Positions 51,406-60,242 of a DNA stretch of 64,000 nt are shown piece by piece. Each line of letters begins with the position of its first letter. The stretch's first letter is position 1. The stretch is from Geothrix limicola (GTDB lineage: Bacteria > Acidobacteriota > Holophagae > Holophagales > Holophagaceae). Below the pieces are notes generated by a model. The model was not told where the DNA came from and did not search any database. It saw nothing but the letters and a program-made list of their open reading frames with translations. The position numbers were made by a program, and so were the translations under genes. The stretch is taken from the NCBI RefSeq assembly GCF_030268085.1, contig NZ_BSDE01000008.1:62001-126000 (forward strand). The letters run 5' to 3'.

Positions 51406-51801
51406 TCAGAGAGAGGGGGGAGGCGCGTAGGCCTCCAGGAATTTGATGAGGGCATCGAGGTCATCAGGGTAGACGTTCTGGAACTTCACGCCCAGTTCGT
51501 AGCCGCCGGAATCCAGCTGTTCGACCCGGACGACCATGCCGAGAGCCACCAGGGGGCGGGCCTCGGCGTCCTGCACAGGCCCGAAGTGGTTCTGGTAGCG
51601 GCCCCAGCCGGGCACCCGCAGCTCCAGCTTGAGCAGGGTCCCCAGGGGGTAGGCCCGGGGGGAATCCACCAGCAGGCCGCCGGCCGACACGTCCCTGTAG
51701 CTGCTCGTGGCCGGGATCTCGCCCTTGTGAAAACTCAATTCCTGGAAGCTCAGGTTGGCCTCCAGGGGGATCCGTTGGTACTGTCGCCGTTCCTGACTCA
51801 T
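51406..51801 (-). CDS. PilZ-domain protein
   Basis: A 131-aa protein with the PilZ c-di-GMP-binding signature: RRQYQRIP (RxxxR) near the N-terminus and DVSAGGLLVDSP (DxSxxG) about 30 residues later. Start ATG 51801 follows GAGGA; open frame to 51975 overlaps the pyrR promoter and is rejected. As first gene of the chemotaxis operon (34 bp before cheY) it suggests that c-di-GMP tunes the same motility output. Confidence 0.85.
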   Translation of the reverse strand: MSQERRQYQRIPLEANLSFQELSFHKGEIPATSSYRDVSAGGLLVDSPRAYPLGTLLKLELRVPGWGRYQNHFGPVQDAEARPLVALGMVVRVEQLDSGGYELGVKFQNVYPDDLDALIKFLEAYAPPPSL

Positions 51802-51905
51802 GAGTGTCCTCAGATGGGGCATCGGAGGGGCGGGTTTCCAACTTGAATCCTGCAAAAGCTGCCCCGGGGTCTCCGACCAGGGGCCCGGCTCGGCTAGACT
51901 GAAAC

Positions 51906-51934
51906 GTGCGAGCGCGCCCCGTGGGGGAGCGCAC
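51906..51934 (+). promoter_or_regulatory. Hairpin in the pyrR leader next to the ribosome site
   Basis: GTGCG...CGCAC with an inner CCCC/GGGG stem folds a hairpin that ends 3 bases before the GGAGG of pyrR. A -10-like TAGACT lies just upstream (51893). It could serve translational control by PyrR. The Bacillus-type anti-antiterminator consensus was not found. Confidence 0.35.
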
Positions 51935-51946
51935 CCCGGAGGTTCC

Positions 51947-52489
51947 ATGCCCGCTGCCCCAGGCCCCTGCCCCATGGACCCCGGTCAGATGGAGGCGACC
52001 CTCCGGCGCCTGGCCACCGATCTGGTGGCCCGCCTGAAGGCCGATGAGGAGGTCGTCCTCCTAGGCATCCGCTCCCGGGGCCTACCCCTGGCCGAGCGCC
52101 TGGCCATCCTGCTGAGGGCCGCCACCGGCGCCCAGGTGCCCGTGGGCGCCCTGGACATCACGCTCTACCGGGACGACCTCACCGAGATGGTGGGCAGCCC
52201 CATCGTCCGTCCCACGGAGATCCCCTTCACCCTGAAGGAACGGACCGTGGTCCTCGTGGATGACGTCCTCTACACAGGCCGGACGGTGCGCGCGGCCCTG
52301 GACGCCCTGCTGGACCATGGCCGGCCCCGCCGGGTGATGCTCCTCGTCATGGCCGACCGCAGCGGCCGGGAACTCCCCATCCAGGCGGATCTGGCGGGGC
52401 TGCGGGTGGAGGTGCCCCCCGGACAGCGGGTGGCGGTGCGCGTAAAGGAAGTTGACGGTGAAGACGGCGTCACCGTGGAGGCCTGTTAA
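51947..52489 (+). CDS. pyrR: PyrR pyrimidine regulator / uracil phosphoribosyltransferase
   Basis: A 180-aa type I phosphoribosyltransferase. PRPP-binding motif VVLVDDVLYTGRT (101-113), and family phrases LLGIRSRGLPLAERL and ITLYRDDLTEM. PyrR binds pyr mRNA leaders in a UMP-dependent manner and often has uracil phosphoribosyltransferase activity. The start ATG 51947 has GGAGG upstream. The stop and the pyrB start overlap (TAATG). Regulation of this operon by PyrR is likely but the RNA target is not clearly seen. Confidence 0.93.
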   Translation: MPAAPGPCPMDPGQMEATLRRLATDLVARLKADEEVVLLGIRSRGLPLAERLAILLRAATGAQVPVGALDITLYRDDLTEMVGSPIVRPTEIPFTLKERTVVLVDDVLYTGRTVRAALDALLDHGRPRRVMLLVMADRSGRELPIQADLAGLRVEVPPGQRVAVRVKEVDGEDGVTVEAC

Positions 52490-53448
52490 TGACGTCTGAA
52501 CGCTACGTCTTCCCCCACAAGCATCTGCTGGGCATCGAGCCCCTGAGCCCCCGGGACATCACGGCTCTGCTGGACCAGGCCCAGGCCTTCGAGGAGGTCT
52601 GCGAGCGCCCCAGCATCAAGATCGTCCCCGCCCTGCGCAAGAAGCTGGTGGTCAACCTCTTCTTCGAGAACAGCACCCGCACCCGCAACAGCTTCGAGAT
52701 CGCCGAAAAGCGCCTGTCGGCCGAGATCATCAACTTCGACGCCGACACCAGCAGCCTGAACAAGGGCGAGACCCTCGTCGACACGGCCATGAACCTGGAG
52801 GCCATGCACCCGGACCTCATCGTCATGCGGCACAGCGCCCCCGGGGCCCACGCCCTGCTGGCCCGGCACATGAAGGCCAGCATCGTGAACGCCGGGGACG
52901 GCGCCCACGAGCACCCCACCCAGGCCCTGCTGGACGCCTACACCCTGCGCAAGCATTTCGGCCGGCTCGAAGGCCTGCGCGTGGCCATCGTGGGCGATAT
53001 CCGCAACAGCCGCGTGGTGCGTTCCAACCTCTGGCTGCTCACCCGCATGGGCGCCAAGGTCACCCTCGTCGGCCCCCCCACCCTCCTGCCCGTGGAACTG
53101 AAGGCCACCTGGCCCTCCATCGACATCAGCTACGACTTCGACGCCATCATCCCCCAGCAGGACGCCATCATGATGCTGCGCGCCCAGTTCGAACGTGGCA
53201 CCGGCGCCTACATCCCCGGCCAGGGCGAGTACAGCCGCTACTTCCAGCTGAACCCGGCCCGCATGAAGCGCGCAAAGAAGGACGTGGTGGTGCTGCACCC
53301 CGGTCCCATCAACCGCGGCCTGGAAATCACCAGCGACGTGGCCGACGGCCCGAACAACCTCATCCTCGACCAGGTGACCAACGGCGTGCCCGTCCGCATG
53401 GCCGTGCTCTACCTGCTGTCCAATCCCCACGGCGAGCAGGTGCCGTGA
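52489..53448 (+). CDS. pyrB: Aspartate carbamoyltransferase catalytic subunit PyrB
   Basis: A 319-aa enzyme making carbamoyl-aspartate in UMP synthesis. Carbamoyl-phosphate motif FFENSTRTRNSFE (about 58-70), HPTQALLDAYTL, VGDIRNSRVVRSN and LHPGPINRG. Length is typical of the catalytic chain. No pyrI is adjacent. It overlaps pyrR by one base and the ORF6N gene by 4 bases. Confidence 0.97.
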   Translation: MTSERYVFPHKHLLGIEPLSPRDITALLDQAQAFEEVCERPSIKIVPALRKKLVVNLFFENSTRTRNSFEIAEKRLSAEIINFDADTSSLNKGETLVDTAMNLEAMHPDLIVMRHSAPGAHALLARHMKASIVNAGDGAHEHPTQALLDAYTLRKHFGRLEGLRVAIVGDIRNSRVVRSNLWLLTRMGAKVTLVGPPTLLPVELKATWPSIDISYDFDAIIPQQDAIMMLRAQFERGTGAYIPGQGEYSRYFQLNPARMKRAKKDVVVLHPGPINRGLEITSDVADGPNNLILDQVTNGVPVRMAVLYLLSNPHGEQVP

Positions 53449-53933
53449 GCGCCCCCGTCGAGGTGCTGTCGCGGCTCCTCTGGATCCGCGACACGGCCGC
53501 CCTGCCCGACCAGGCCCTGGCCGACCAGCTGGGCATGGAGACAAGTGCCCTGACGGCCCTCGTGGAGGCCCACCCCGAGCGCTTCCATGAGTCCCTCGTC
53601 TTCCCCCTCACGGCCGAGGAGCGGCAGAAAATCCCCGAAGCCCCCATCCTGGCCTTCACCGAGGCCGGCGCCGCCCTGTTGACCGGCCTGCTTCCAGAGA
53701 AGGAATCCCGGCTGCTGAGTCTGCTGCCGGCCTTCGCCGAGGCCCGCCACCTGCTCACCACCCAGGCCGAGCTGTCCGCCCGGGTATCGGCCCTGGAACA
53801 GAAACTGGAGCTGGTGCTGAAGACCCTCCAGGACGAGGAGGAGCCGGCCCACGAGGAGCACCGCATCGGATTCGTGCCCGAGGACCTGCCCAGAGGCCTC
53901 AAGGCCAAACAGCGCACCGCGAAAAAGGACTGA
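53445..53933 (+). CDS. ORF6N-like domain protein in the pyr operon
   Basis: A 162-aa protein with GTG start overlapping the pyrB stop (GTGA). Residues about 18-80 follow the ORF6N pattern: LPDQALADQLGMETSALTAL, ERFHESLVFPLTAEE, and AFTEAGAALLTGLL. The family standard is DxDLAxLYGVxTKxLNxAV, RFPxDFMFQLT and AFTExGVAML. ORF6N domains are DNA-binding parts of phage antirepressor-like proteins. The C-terminal half is a coiled coil (LSARVSALEQKLELVLKTLQ) with a Lys-rich tail. Its place in the pyrimidine operon is odd; a regulatory function is possible. Confidence 0.65.
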   Translation: MSAPVEVLSRLLWIRDTAALPDQALADQLGMETSALTALVEAHPERFHESLVFPLTAEERQKIPEAPILAFTEAGAALLTGLLPEKESRLLSLLPAFAEARHLLTTQAELSARVSALEQKLELVLKTLQDEEEPAHEEHRIGFVPEDLPRGLKAKQRTAKKD

Positions 53934-53941
53934 CCCCGCCC

Positions 53942-55465
53942 ATGATCCAAGGCCCCATCACCCTCCTCATCCTCGACGGCTTCGGCGACGGCCCCCGGAA
54001 CGCCTTCGACGCCACCTTCGTCGCTTCCATGCCGCGCTTCAACGAGCTGCGCAAGGCCTACGCCACCACCCAGCTGCTCACCAGCGGCGAGGCCGTGGGC
54101 CTGCCGGATGGCCAGTTCGGCAATTCGGAGGTGGGGCACATGAACCTGGGCGCCGGGCGCGTCGTCTGGCAGGAACTCACCCGCATCGACGCGGCCATCC
54201 GGCGCGGCACCTTCCGCGAGAACGCCGCCATCGGCGGTCTCCTGAAGGATCTGAAAACGTCGGGCAAGCGGCTCCACCTGCTGGGCCTCGTGAGCGACGG
54301 CGGCGTCCACAGCCACCAGAACCACCTCGTGGCCCTGGCCCAGTGGGCCCAGGCCGAAGGCGTGCCCACCACCATCCACGCCATCACTGACGGCCGCGAC
54401 ACGGGCCAGAAGAGCGCCGACGGCTACCTGCAGTGGCTGACCTTCCAACTGCGCGCCTGCCCCCTCGTCACCCTCGGCTCCGTCTGCGGCCGCTACACTG
54501 CCATGGACCGGGACAAGCGCTGGGAGCGCACCGAGCAGGCCTGGAAGCTCTACGTGGATGGGGATGCCGCCCAGACGGCTCCCGATGCCCTGGCCGCCAT
54601 CACCGCCGCCTACGAGCGCGGTGAAACGGATGAGTTCGTGGCCCCCACCAAGCTGGATGCCTTCCATCCCATCGCCGACGGAGACGGGGTGCTCTTCTTC
54701 AATTTCCGCGCCGACCGGGCCCGGCAGATGTGCCACGCCCTGGTGAATCCGGCTTTTGCAGGCTTCACCCAGAAAAAGCGCCCCGCCGTGAAGCTCGTGA
54801 CCTTCACGGCCTACGATGCCGAACTGGATCCTTTTCTTTCCGTCGCCTACCCGCCGCAGAGCCTCGACCACATCCTGGGCGAGCTCATCAGCGCCCAGGG
54901 CTGGAAGCAGTTCCGCACGGCCGAGACCGAGAAATACGCCCACGTCACCTACTTCTTCAACGGCGGTCGGGAAGAACCCTTCGAAGGGGAAGTGCGGCGG
55001 CTGGTGCCCTCGCCCAAGGTGGCCACCTATGATCTGCAGCCCGAGATGAGCCTGGCGGACGTGAGCCAGGGGCTCGAAGCGGCCATCCGGTCCGGCGACT
55101 ACCGGCTGCTGGTCTGCAACCTGGCCAACCCCGACATGATCGGCCACACCGGTGACCTGGCCGCCGCCGTCACCGCCTGCGAGGCCATCGACGGCGCCGT
55201 GGGTCGCATCGCCGACGCCACCCTGGCCGCAGGCGGCGCCCTGTTCATCACGGCCGACCACGGCAACTGCGAATGCATGCGCGACGAGGGCGGCAACCCC
55301 CACACCGCCCATACCCTGAATCCCGTGCCCGCCGTGCTGGTGGCCAAAGGCTTCGAGGCCCGCCAGCTCCGCAGTGGCGGTGCCCTCAGCGACGTGGCCC
55401 CCACCCTCCTGAAACTGTTCAGCCTCGCCCAGCCCGAGGCCATGGACGGCACCAGCCTGTTCTAG
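53942..55465 (+). CDS. gpmI: 2,3-bisphosphoglycerate-independent phosphoglycerate mutase
   Basis: A 507-aa alkaline-phosphatase-fold enzyme of glycolysis. LLILDGFGDGPRNAF holds the first metal Asp, then SEVGHMNLGAGRVV with the catalytic Ser region (GNSEVGHMNLG), HAITDGRDTGQKS, FFNFRADRARQ, NLANPDMIGHTGD and TADHGNCECM. Two Mn ions are bound in the family. It follows the ORF6N gene by 8 bp, so it is in the pyr transcription unit. Confidence 0.96.
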   Translation: MIQGPITLLILDGFGDGPRNAFDATFVASMPRFNELRKAYATTQLLTSGEAVGLPDGQFGNSEVGHMNLGAGRVVWQELTRIDAAIRRGTFRENAAIGGLLKDLKTSGKRLHLLGLVSDGGVHSHQNHLVALAQWAQAEGVPTTIHAITDGRDTGQKSADGYLQWLTFQLRACPLVTLGSVCGRYTAMDRDKRWERTEQAWKLYVDGDAAQTAPDALAAITAAYERGETDEFVAPTKLDAFHPIADGDGVLFFNFRADRARQMCHALVNPAFAGFTQKKRPAVKLVTFTAYDAELDPFLSVAYPPQSLDHILGELISAQGWKQFRTAETEKYAHVTYFFNGGREEPFEGEVRRLVPSPKVATYDLQPEMSLADVSQGLEAAIRSGDYRLLVCNLANPDMIGHTGDLAAAVTACEAIDGAVGRIADATLAAGGALFITADHGNCECMRDEGGNPHTAHTLNPVPAVLVAKGFEARQLRSGGALSDVAPTLLKLFSLAQPEAMDGTSLF

Positions 55466-55621
55466 CCCTTCTGCTTCCGTGATGGAGAACACAGGCCGGA
55501 GTCCCTGGTCCCCGGGGATACTGGAGGCTTGAACCCACCCGTTCATCGACGCCCCTCCTCCAGAGGAGGTCTGCGTTGGAACGCGCGGGGGCGTGGAATC
55601 ATCCCATCACCCGGAGCAGGC

Positions 55622-57259
55622 ATGAGCAGCCCCGATCCCCAGGCGCCTCGACCCGAGCGGAGCACCGCGCGGGCTCTGGCCTGGGGCGTGGCACTCTTCA
55701 ATCTGCTCATCGTGGTCTTCGCCGTGGCGACCCTGACGATCAGTCGGGCCCAGTACATCCAACGGGCGGAACAGACCACTCACAACCTGGCCCAGGTGCT
55801 CGAAGAGAACCTTCTGGCCACCATCCACCAGATCGACCTGGTCCTCCTCGCCGTCAAGGACGAGGCGGAACGCCCGGGCCCGGGGGATGGTGGAGAAAGG
55901 ATCGAAACCAGCCTGGCGACCCAGTTCCCGCGCCTCAAGTGGCTGGATGCCCTCCGCACAGCGGATGCCGATGGGTTCGTCAACCACGGCACATCCATCC
56001 TCAAAGCCCAACCTCACCTCAGCATCGCTGATCGCGGCTACTTCCAGCAGCTGAAGGCGCATCCCGAGGCCGGCCTGGTGGTGTCGCCTCCTCTCGTCAG
56101 CCGCTTCAGCGGCAAGTGGGTGATGATCCTGGCGCGGCGGCTGAACAAACCCAAGGACGGGTTCGGGGGCATCGTCTACGCGACCATCCCCCTCGACCAC
56201 CTCAACCAGCTGCTTTCCCGCGTGGATGTGGGAGGCCGGGGTTCCATCTCCCTCCGAGGGGCCGACCTGTCGCTCATCACCCGGTACCCCTCCTTCCCCG
56301 GCCTGGAGCAGCTCATCGGAGACACCCGGGTCGAGGGCGAATACCTGGACGCCGTGCGGTCCGGCCTGGCCGTGAGCCACTTCTCCACCCATTCGCGCCT
56401 GGACGGTGAGGTACGGACCTACACCTTCCGACGGCTTTCGAATCCGACCCTCTTCCTCCTCGTGTCGCTGGGCCAGGCGGACTACCTGCATCCCTGGCGC
56501 AAGGAGGCCCTGTTGGCGGGACTCGCGGTGATGGGCCTGATCGTGCTCTCCGCGGTCGTGACCTGGATGGCCAAGGCCGCCTGGCGCCGCCAGTTGGCCG
56601 CCCAGGACCGGCTGGCCCAGGAGGAGGCCAAGTACCGCCTGCTGGCCGAGAACGCCCTGGACGTCATCTGGACGGCGGACGCCGAAGGGCGGGTCACCTA
56701 CATCAGCCCCTCCATCCTGCGGCAGCGGGGCTGGACGCCGGAAGAGGCCGTCCGCCTCAGCCTGAGCGACCGCACCTTCTCCGCCCAGGGGCGGGACCAG
56801 CTCTACAAGAAGATCGCCGGCGCGCGGAACCTGCCCGCCGGATCCCAGCCCTTCGAGACCGAAGCCGTGGAAGTCAGCCTCCGCCACAAGGATGGCCGCG
56901 AGATCCAGGTGGAAGTCCGCATGCGCATCGTCTGGGGCGAGGACGGCAGCGTGCAGGGGCTCCAGGGCGTCACCCGCGACGTCACCGAGCGCAAGCGCAT
57001 GGAGGCCGAGCGGGACCGCCTCATCCTCGAGCTCACCCAGGCCCTGGCCGAGGTGAAGACCCTCAAGGGCATGCTCCCCATCTGCAGCCACTGCAAGAAG
57101 GTGCGCGGCGACCACGGCTACTGGAAACAGATCGAGACCTACCTCTCCGAGCACACCGAAGCCACCTTCACCCACGGCGTCTGCCCCGACTGCGCCGCCG
57201 CCTTCCGCGCCGAGATGCAAGCCCGCCGAGCCCAGGCAGAATCGGGAGAAGACGTTTGA
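55622..57259 (+). CDS. Membrane dCache-PAS sensor protein without kinase or cyclase domain
   Basis: A 545-aa protein. TM1 about 19-40, a periplasmic double-Cache-like domain (about 41-290; LEENLLATIHQIDLVLLA, IADRGYFQQLKAH), TM2 about 298-318 and a PAS domain (about 335-455; YRLLAENALDVIWTADAEG, VTERKRME). The end carries LPICSHCKKVRGDHGYWKQI and HGVCPDC, a Cys motif often appended to sensory proteins. No HisKA, GGDEF or receiver is present. The start ATG 55622 has GGAG 6 bases upstream. The stop overlaps the next gene. Confidence 0.8.
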   Translation: MSSPDPQAPRPERSTARALAWGVALFNLLIVVFAVATLTISRAQYIQRAEQTTHNLAQVLEENLLATIHQIDLVLLAVKDEAERPGPGDGGERIETSLATQFPRLKWLDALRTADADGFVNHGTSILKAQPHLSIADRGYFQQLKAHPEAGLVVSPPLVSRFSGKWVMILARRLNKPKDGFGGIVYATIPLDHLNQLLSRVDVGGRGSISLRGADLSLITRYPSFPGLEQLIGDTRVEGEYLDAVRSGLAVSHFSTHSRLDGEVRTYTFRRLSNPTLFLLVSLGQADYLHPWRKEALLAGLAVMGLIVLSAVVTWMAKAAWRRQLAAQDRLAQEEAKYRLLAENALDVIWTADAEGRVTYISPSILRQRGWTPEEAVRLSLSDRTFSAQGRDQLYKKIAGARNLPAGSQPFETEAVEVSLRHKDGREIQVEVRMRIVWGEDGSVQGLQGVTRDVTERKRMEAERDRLILELTQALAEVKTLKGMLPICSHCKKVRGDHGYWKQIETYLSEHTEATFTHGVCPDCAAAFRAEMQARRAQAESGEDV

Positions 57260-57804
57260 AAGTCGCATTCATCGGCACCCACGGGGTGGGCAAGACCACC
57301 CTCTGCTACGAACTGGCCGCCGTGCTCAAGCGGGAGGGCGTCCACGTGGACATCGTGAAGGAGGTGGCGCGGCTCTCCCCCCTGCCCATCAACCAGAAGA
57401 CCTCCCTGGAAGCCCAGACCTGGATCTTCCTCACCCAGATGGCCGAAGAGATCCGCTCGGGCAGCCAGCACGACGTGGTCGTCTGCGACCGTAGCGTGCT
57501 CGACAACTACGCCTACATGATGCTGGCCTTCGGCCGCCAGCTGCCCATCGAGCGGTTCATGCACCACTGGATGAAGGGCTACGACCTGCTCTTCAAGGTG
57601 CCCTTCGGCGGCACGCTGGCCGCCGACGGCATCCGCGATACGGACACCTTTTTCGCCGAGGCCATCGACCAACTCGTGGACAAGCTGCTCGACGAACGCT
57701 CCCTGCCCCATGAGCGCCTGGAACCCGGTGGCCGCGCCACCTGGATCGAGCATGTGAAGAAGGTGGTCCTCAACCATCCCCAGGGCCAGAAACGCCTCAT
57801 CTGA
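57256..57804 (+). CDS. P-loop ATPase, AAA_28 / thymidylate-kinase-like
   Basis: A 182-aa nucleotide-binding protein. Walker A GTHGVGKTTL (about 7-16), DIVKEVARLSP, and VVVCDRSVLDNYAYM with the kinase-like Asp-Arg-Ser. The fold resembles the ATPase/kinase part of NadR-type proteins and small nucleoside kinases. The substrate is unknown. TTG start overlaps the stop of the sensor gene (TTGA), so the two are coupled, though a functional link is not evident. Confidence 0.7.
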   Translation: MKVAFIGTHGVGKTTLCYELAAVLKREGVHVDIVKEVARLSPLPINQKTSLEAQTWIFLTQMAEEIRSGSQHDVVVCDRSVLDNYAYMMLAFGRQLPIERFMHHWMKGYDLLFKVPFGGTLAADGIRDTDTFFAEAIDQLVDKLLDERSLPHERLEPGGRATWIEHVKKVVLNHPQGQKRLI

Positions 57805-57895
57805 TGTGGTAACCGCCTTTTGTGACCGAGGTCTCCACAATAGGAGTGGAGCCCTTCTGACTCCAGGTAGATCATCGAGGCATCGGGAGGTTCCC

Positions 57896-59647
57896 ATGGC
57901 CTTGGTCGAGACCCAGTTGGTGCGCGGCGGCAGTTTCATGTTTCATCCCGCGGGCTCCCTGCCCCAGTTCATCGCCGAAGAGAACAGCGAAGACGCGCTG
58001 GCCATCGCCGAAGCCGCCCGCGATTTCGTGAACGGCGAGATCCTGCCCCGGGACGAGGAGATCGATCACCTCGACCTCGAGCTGAGCCGTGATCTGCTGG
58101 CCAAGGCCGGCGAGCTGGGCATCCTGGGCATCGAGATCCCCGAGGCCTACGGCGGCCTGGACCTCGACAAGAAGACGGCCCTCCTGGTCCTCGAGGAGAT
58201 GGCCAAGCAGGCCAGCTTCTCCACCAGCTACTGCGCCCACACGAGCATCGGCTCCCTGCCCATCGTCTACTTCGGGAACCACGAGCAGAAGGCGAAGTAC
58301 CTGCCCAAGCTCGCCACCGGCGAGTGGGTGGCGGCCTACGCGCTGACGGAGGCGGGCAGCGGCTCCGACGCCCTGGGTGCCAAGACGACCGCCGTGCTGC
58401 AGGATGGTCACTGGGTGCTGAACGGCACCAAGGCCTGGATCACCAATGCCGGTTTCGCCGACGTGTTCACCGTCTTCGCCAAGGTCAACGGCAGCCACCT
58501 CAGCGCCTTCATCATCGAAAAGACCGACCCCGGCATCAGCACGGGCGCCGAAGAAAAGAAGATGGGCATCAAGGGCAGCTCCACGCGCACGGTCATCCTC
58601 GACAACTGCCGCATCCCTGAAGACCGGCTGCTGGGCGGCAAGGGCAAGGGTGCCCGCATCGCCTTCGGCATCCTGAACATCGGCCGCTTCAAGCTAGGCG
58701 CGAGTTCCGTGGGCGCCGGCAAGCGGGTGCTGGAATACACCCTGAAATATGCCGGCGAGCGCACCCAGTTCGGCAAGCCCCTCACGGCCTTCGGCCTCAT
58801 CCAGCAGAAGCTTTCGAACATGGCCATGCGGATCTTCGTGGGCGAAAGCATGAGCTTCCGCACCATCGGCTACCTCGACGAGGCCCTGGCCCAGACCAGT
58901 TGGGACAGCGAGACCGGCGGCGCCGACAAGATGAAGGCCATCGACGAGTACGCCGTGGAAGCCTCCATGTCCAAGGTCTGGGGCAGCGAGGCCCTCTTCG
59001 CCACCGCCGACGACGCCGTGCAGACCTTCGGTGGCGCGGGCTTCAGCGCCGAATATCCGGCCGAGAAAATCTACCGCGACTGCCGCATCAACCGCATCTT
59101 CGAGGGCACCAACGAGATCAACCGTCTGCTCATCGCGGGCACCTTCCTCAAGCGCTGCGGCGGTGTGGATGGCCTTCCCCTGGCGGGCAGCGACGCGGCC
59201 CCGGTGGATCTGCCCCAGGACGAGCTGCTGAAGACCGTGGCCCTCGCCAAGGCCCTCGCCCTCAAGGTGATCGCCCGGGCCCAGGCCGAACATGGCCCGA
59301 AGATCCTGGACAACCAGGAGGCCACCGCCCGCATCAGCAACCTGCTGGTGGAGGTCTACGCCATGGAATCGGCCGTGGTCCGCGCGAAGAAATTGACCGA
59401 GAGCGGTCATCGCTGGGCCGGCCTGGCCCGGGATCTGGCCACCGTCTACGCCCAGGAAGCCTGGAACCGCGTGCAATCCGAGGCCCGCATGCTGGCGGCC
59501 GAACTCGCCACCGGCCCGGCCCTGGATACCCTCCTGGCCGACCTCCTGGCCATGCACGCCCCGGCCCCGATGCCCCTGTCTTCCCTGCGTGAGCGGATCG
59601 CCCAAGTCCTTGTGGATCAGGGCCGCTATCCGCTGTCGGGGATGTAA
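57896..59647 (+). CDS. Long-form acyl-CoA dehydrogenase, copy 1
   Basis: A 583-aa FAD enzyme of fatty-acid beta-oxidation. YALTEAGSGSDALGAKT and WITNAGFADVFTVFAKV bind FAD and substrate, and GERTQFGKPLTAFGLIQQKL is the third domain. The catalytic base is probably Glu403 in RIFEGTNEINRLL. A C-terminal helical extension of about 180 residues makes it longer than classical 380-aa enzymes. The start ATG 57896 follows GGGAGG. Substrate chain length is not deducible. A close paralogue starts at 62519. Confidence 0.92.
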   Translation: MALVETQLVRGGSFMFHPAGSLPQFIAEENSEDALAIAEAARDFVNGEILPRDEEIDHLDLELSRDLLAKAGELGILGIEIPEAYGGLDLDKKTALLVLEEMAKQASFSTSYCAHTSIGSLPIVYFGNHEQKAKYLPKLATGEWVAAYALTEAGSGSDALGAKTTAVLQDGHWVLNGTKAWITNAGFADVFTVFAKVNGSHLSAFIIEKTDPGISTGAEEKKMGIKGSSTRTVILDNCRIPEDRLLGGKGKGARIAFGILNIGRFKLGASSVGAGKRVLEYTLKYAGERTQFGKPLTAFGLIQQKLSNMAMRIFVGESMSFRTIGYLDEALAQTSWDSETGGADKMKAIDEYAVEASMSKVWGSEALFATADDAVQTFGGAGFSAEYPAEKIYRDCRINRIFEGTNEINRLLIAGTFLKRCGGVDGLPLAGSDAAPVDLPQDELLKTVALAKALALKVIARAQAEHGPKILDNQEATARISNLLVEVYAMESAVVRAKKLTESGHRWAGLARDLATVYAQEAWNRVQSEARMLAAELATGPALDTLLADLLAMHAPAPMPLSSLRERIAQVLVDQGRYPLSGM

Positions 59648-59720
59648 ATACCGGCCAAGCCGCCAGAACTAAGAAAGCCCTCATGAGGTGACCGATACCA
59701 CGTGGGTGGAGATCTCGCCC

Positions 59721-60242
59721 ATGAGCCTTCGGCCTCAACCAACCCAACACGAAAAAGTCCTGGGTGAAAATGATTTCATAGTGTCCAAGACGGACCTCAA
59801 GGGACTCATCACCTACGGGAACCGGGTCTTCATCGACATCTCCGGCTACTCGGAACAGGAACTGCTCGGCGCGCCGCACAACATCCTGCGCCACCCCGAC
59901 ATGCCCCGGTCCGTCTTCAAGCTGCTCTGGGACACCATCCAGGCGAAGAGCGAGATCTGCGCCTACGTGAAAAACCTGGCCAAGGATGGCAGCTTCTACT
60001 GGGTCTTCGCCAACATCACCCCTTCCTTCGATTCCCGGGGGAACCTCATCGGCTACTACTCCGTCCGGCGCAAGCCGAAACCCGAGGCCGTCCAGGCCGT
60101 CAGCGGACTCTACCGGGCCATGCTCGACGCCGAGCGGCGCGCCGGTGACGGCCAGGCGGGCATGAAGGCCTCACTGGCCGTCCTCCATCAAGCACTCGAA
60201 CAGAAGGGCATGAGCTATGAAGAATTTGTCTTTGGGCTCTAG
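59721..60242 (+). CDS. Aer-like single PAS-domain protein
   Basis: A 173-aa soluble protein with one PAS domain (about 15-115): [38 protein letters not shown] and [17 protein letters not shown]. This is the subtype at the N-terminus of Aer-like redox receptors. The C-terminus is helical. ATG 59721 is chosen (GGAG 9 bases upstream); GTG 59688 is an alternative. Its 3' end overlaps the next receptor gene by 26 bp, so the two probably work as a split redox receptor (inference). Confidence 0.8.
   Translation: MSLRPQPTQHEKVLGENDFIVSKTDLKGLITYGNRVFIDISGYSEQELLGAPHNILRHPDMPRSVFKLLWDTIQAKSEICAYVKNLAKDGSFYWVFANITPSFDSRGNLIGYYSVRRKPKPEAVQAVSGLYRAMLDAERRAGDGQAGMKASLAVLHQALEQKGMSYEEFVFGL

Noticed and set aside
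51802-51946. Bacillus-type PyrR binding loop in the pyrR leader
   Set aside because: The conserved loop sequence was not found; only a GC-rich hairpin is present.
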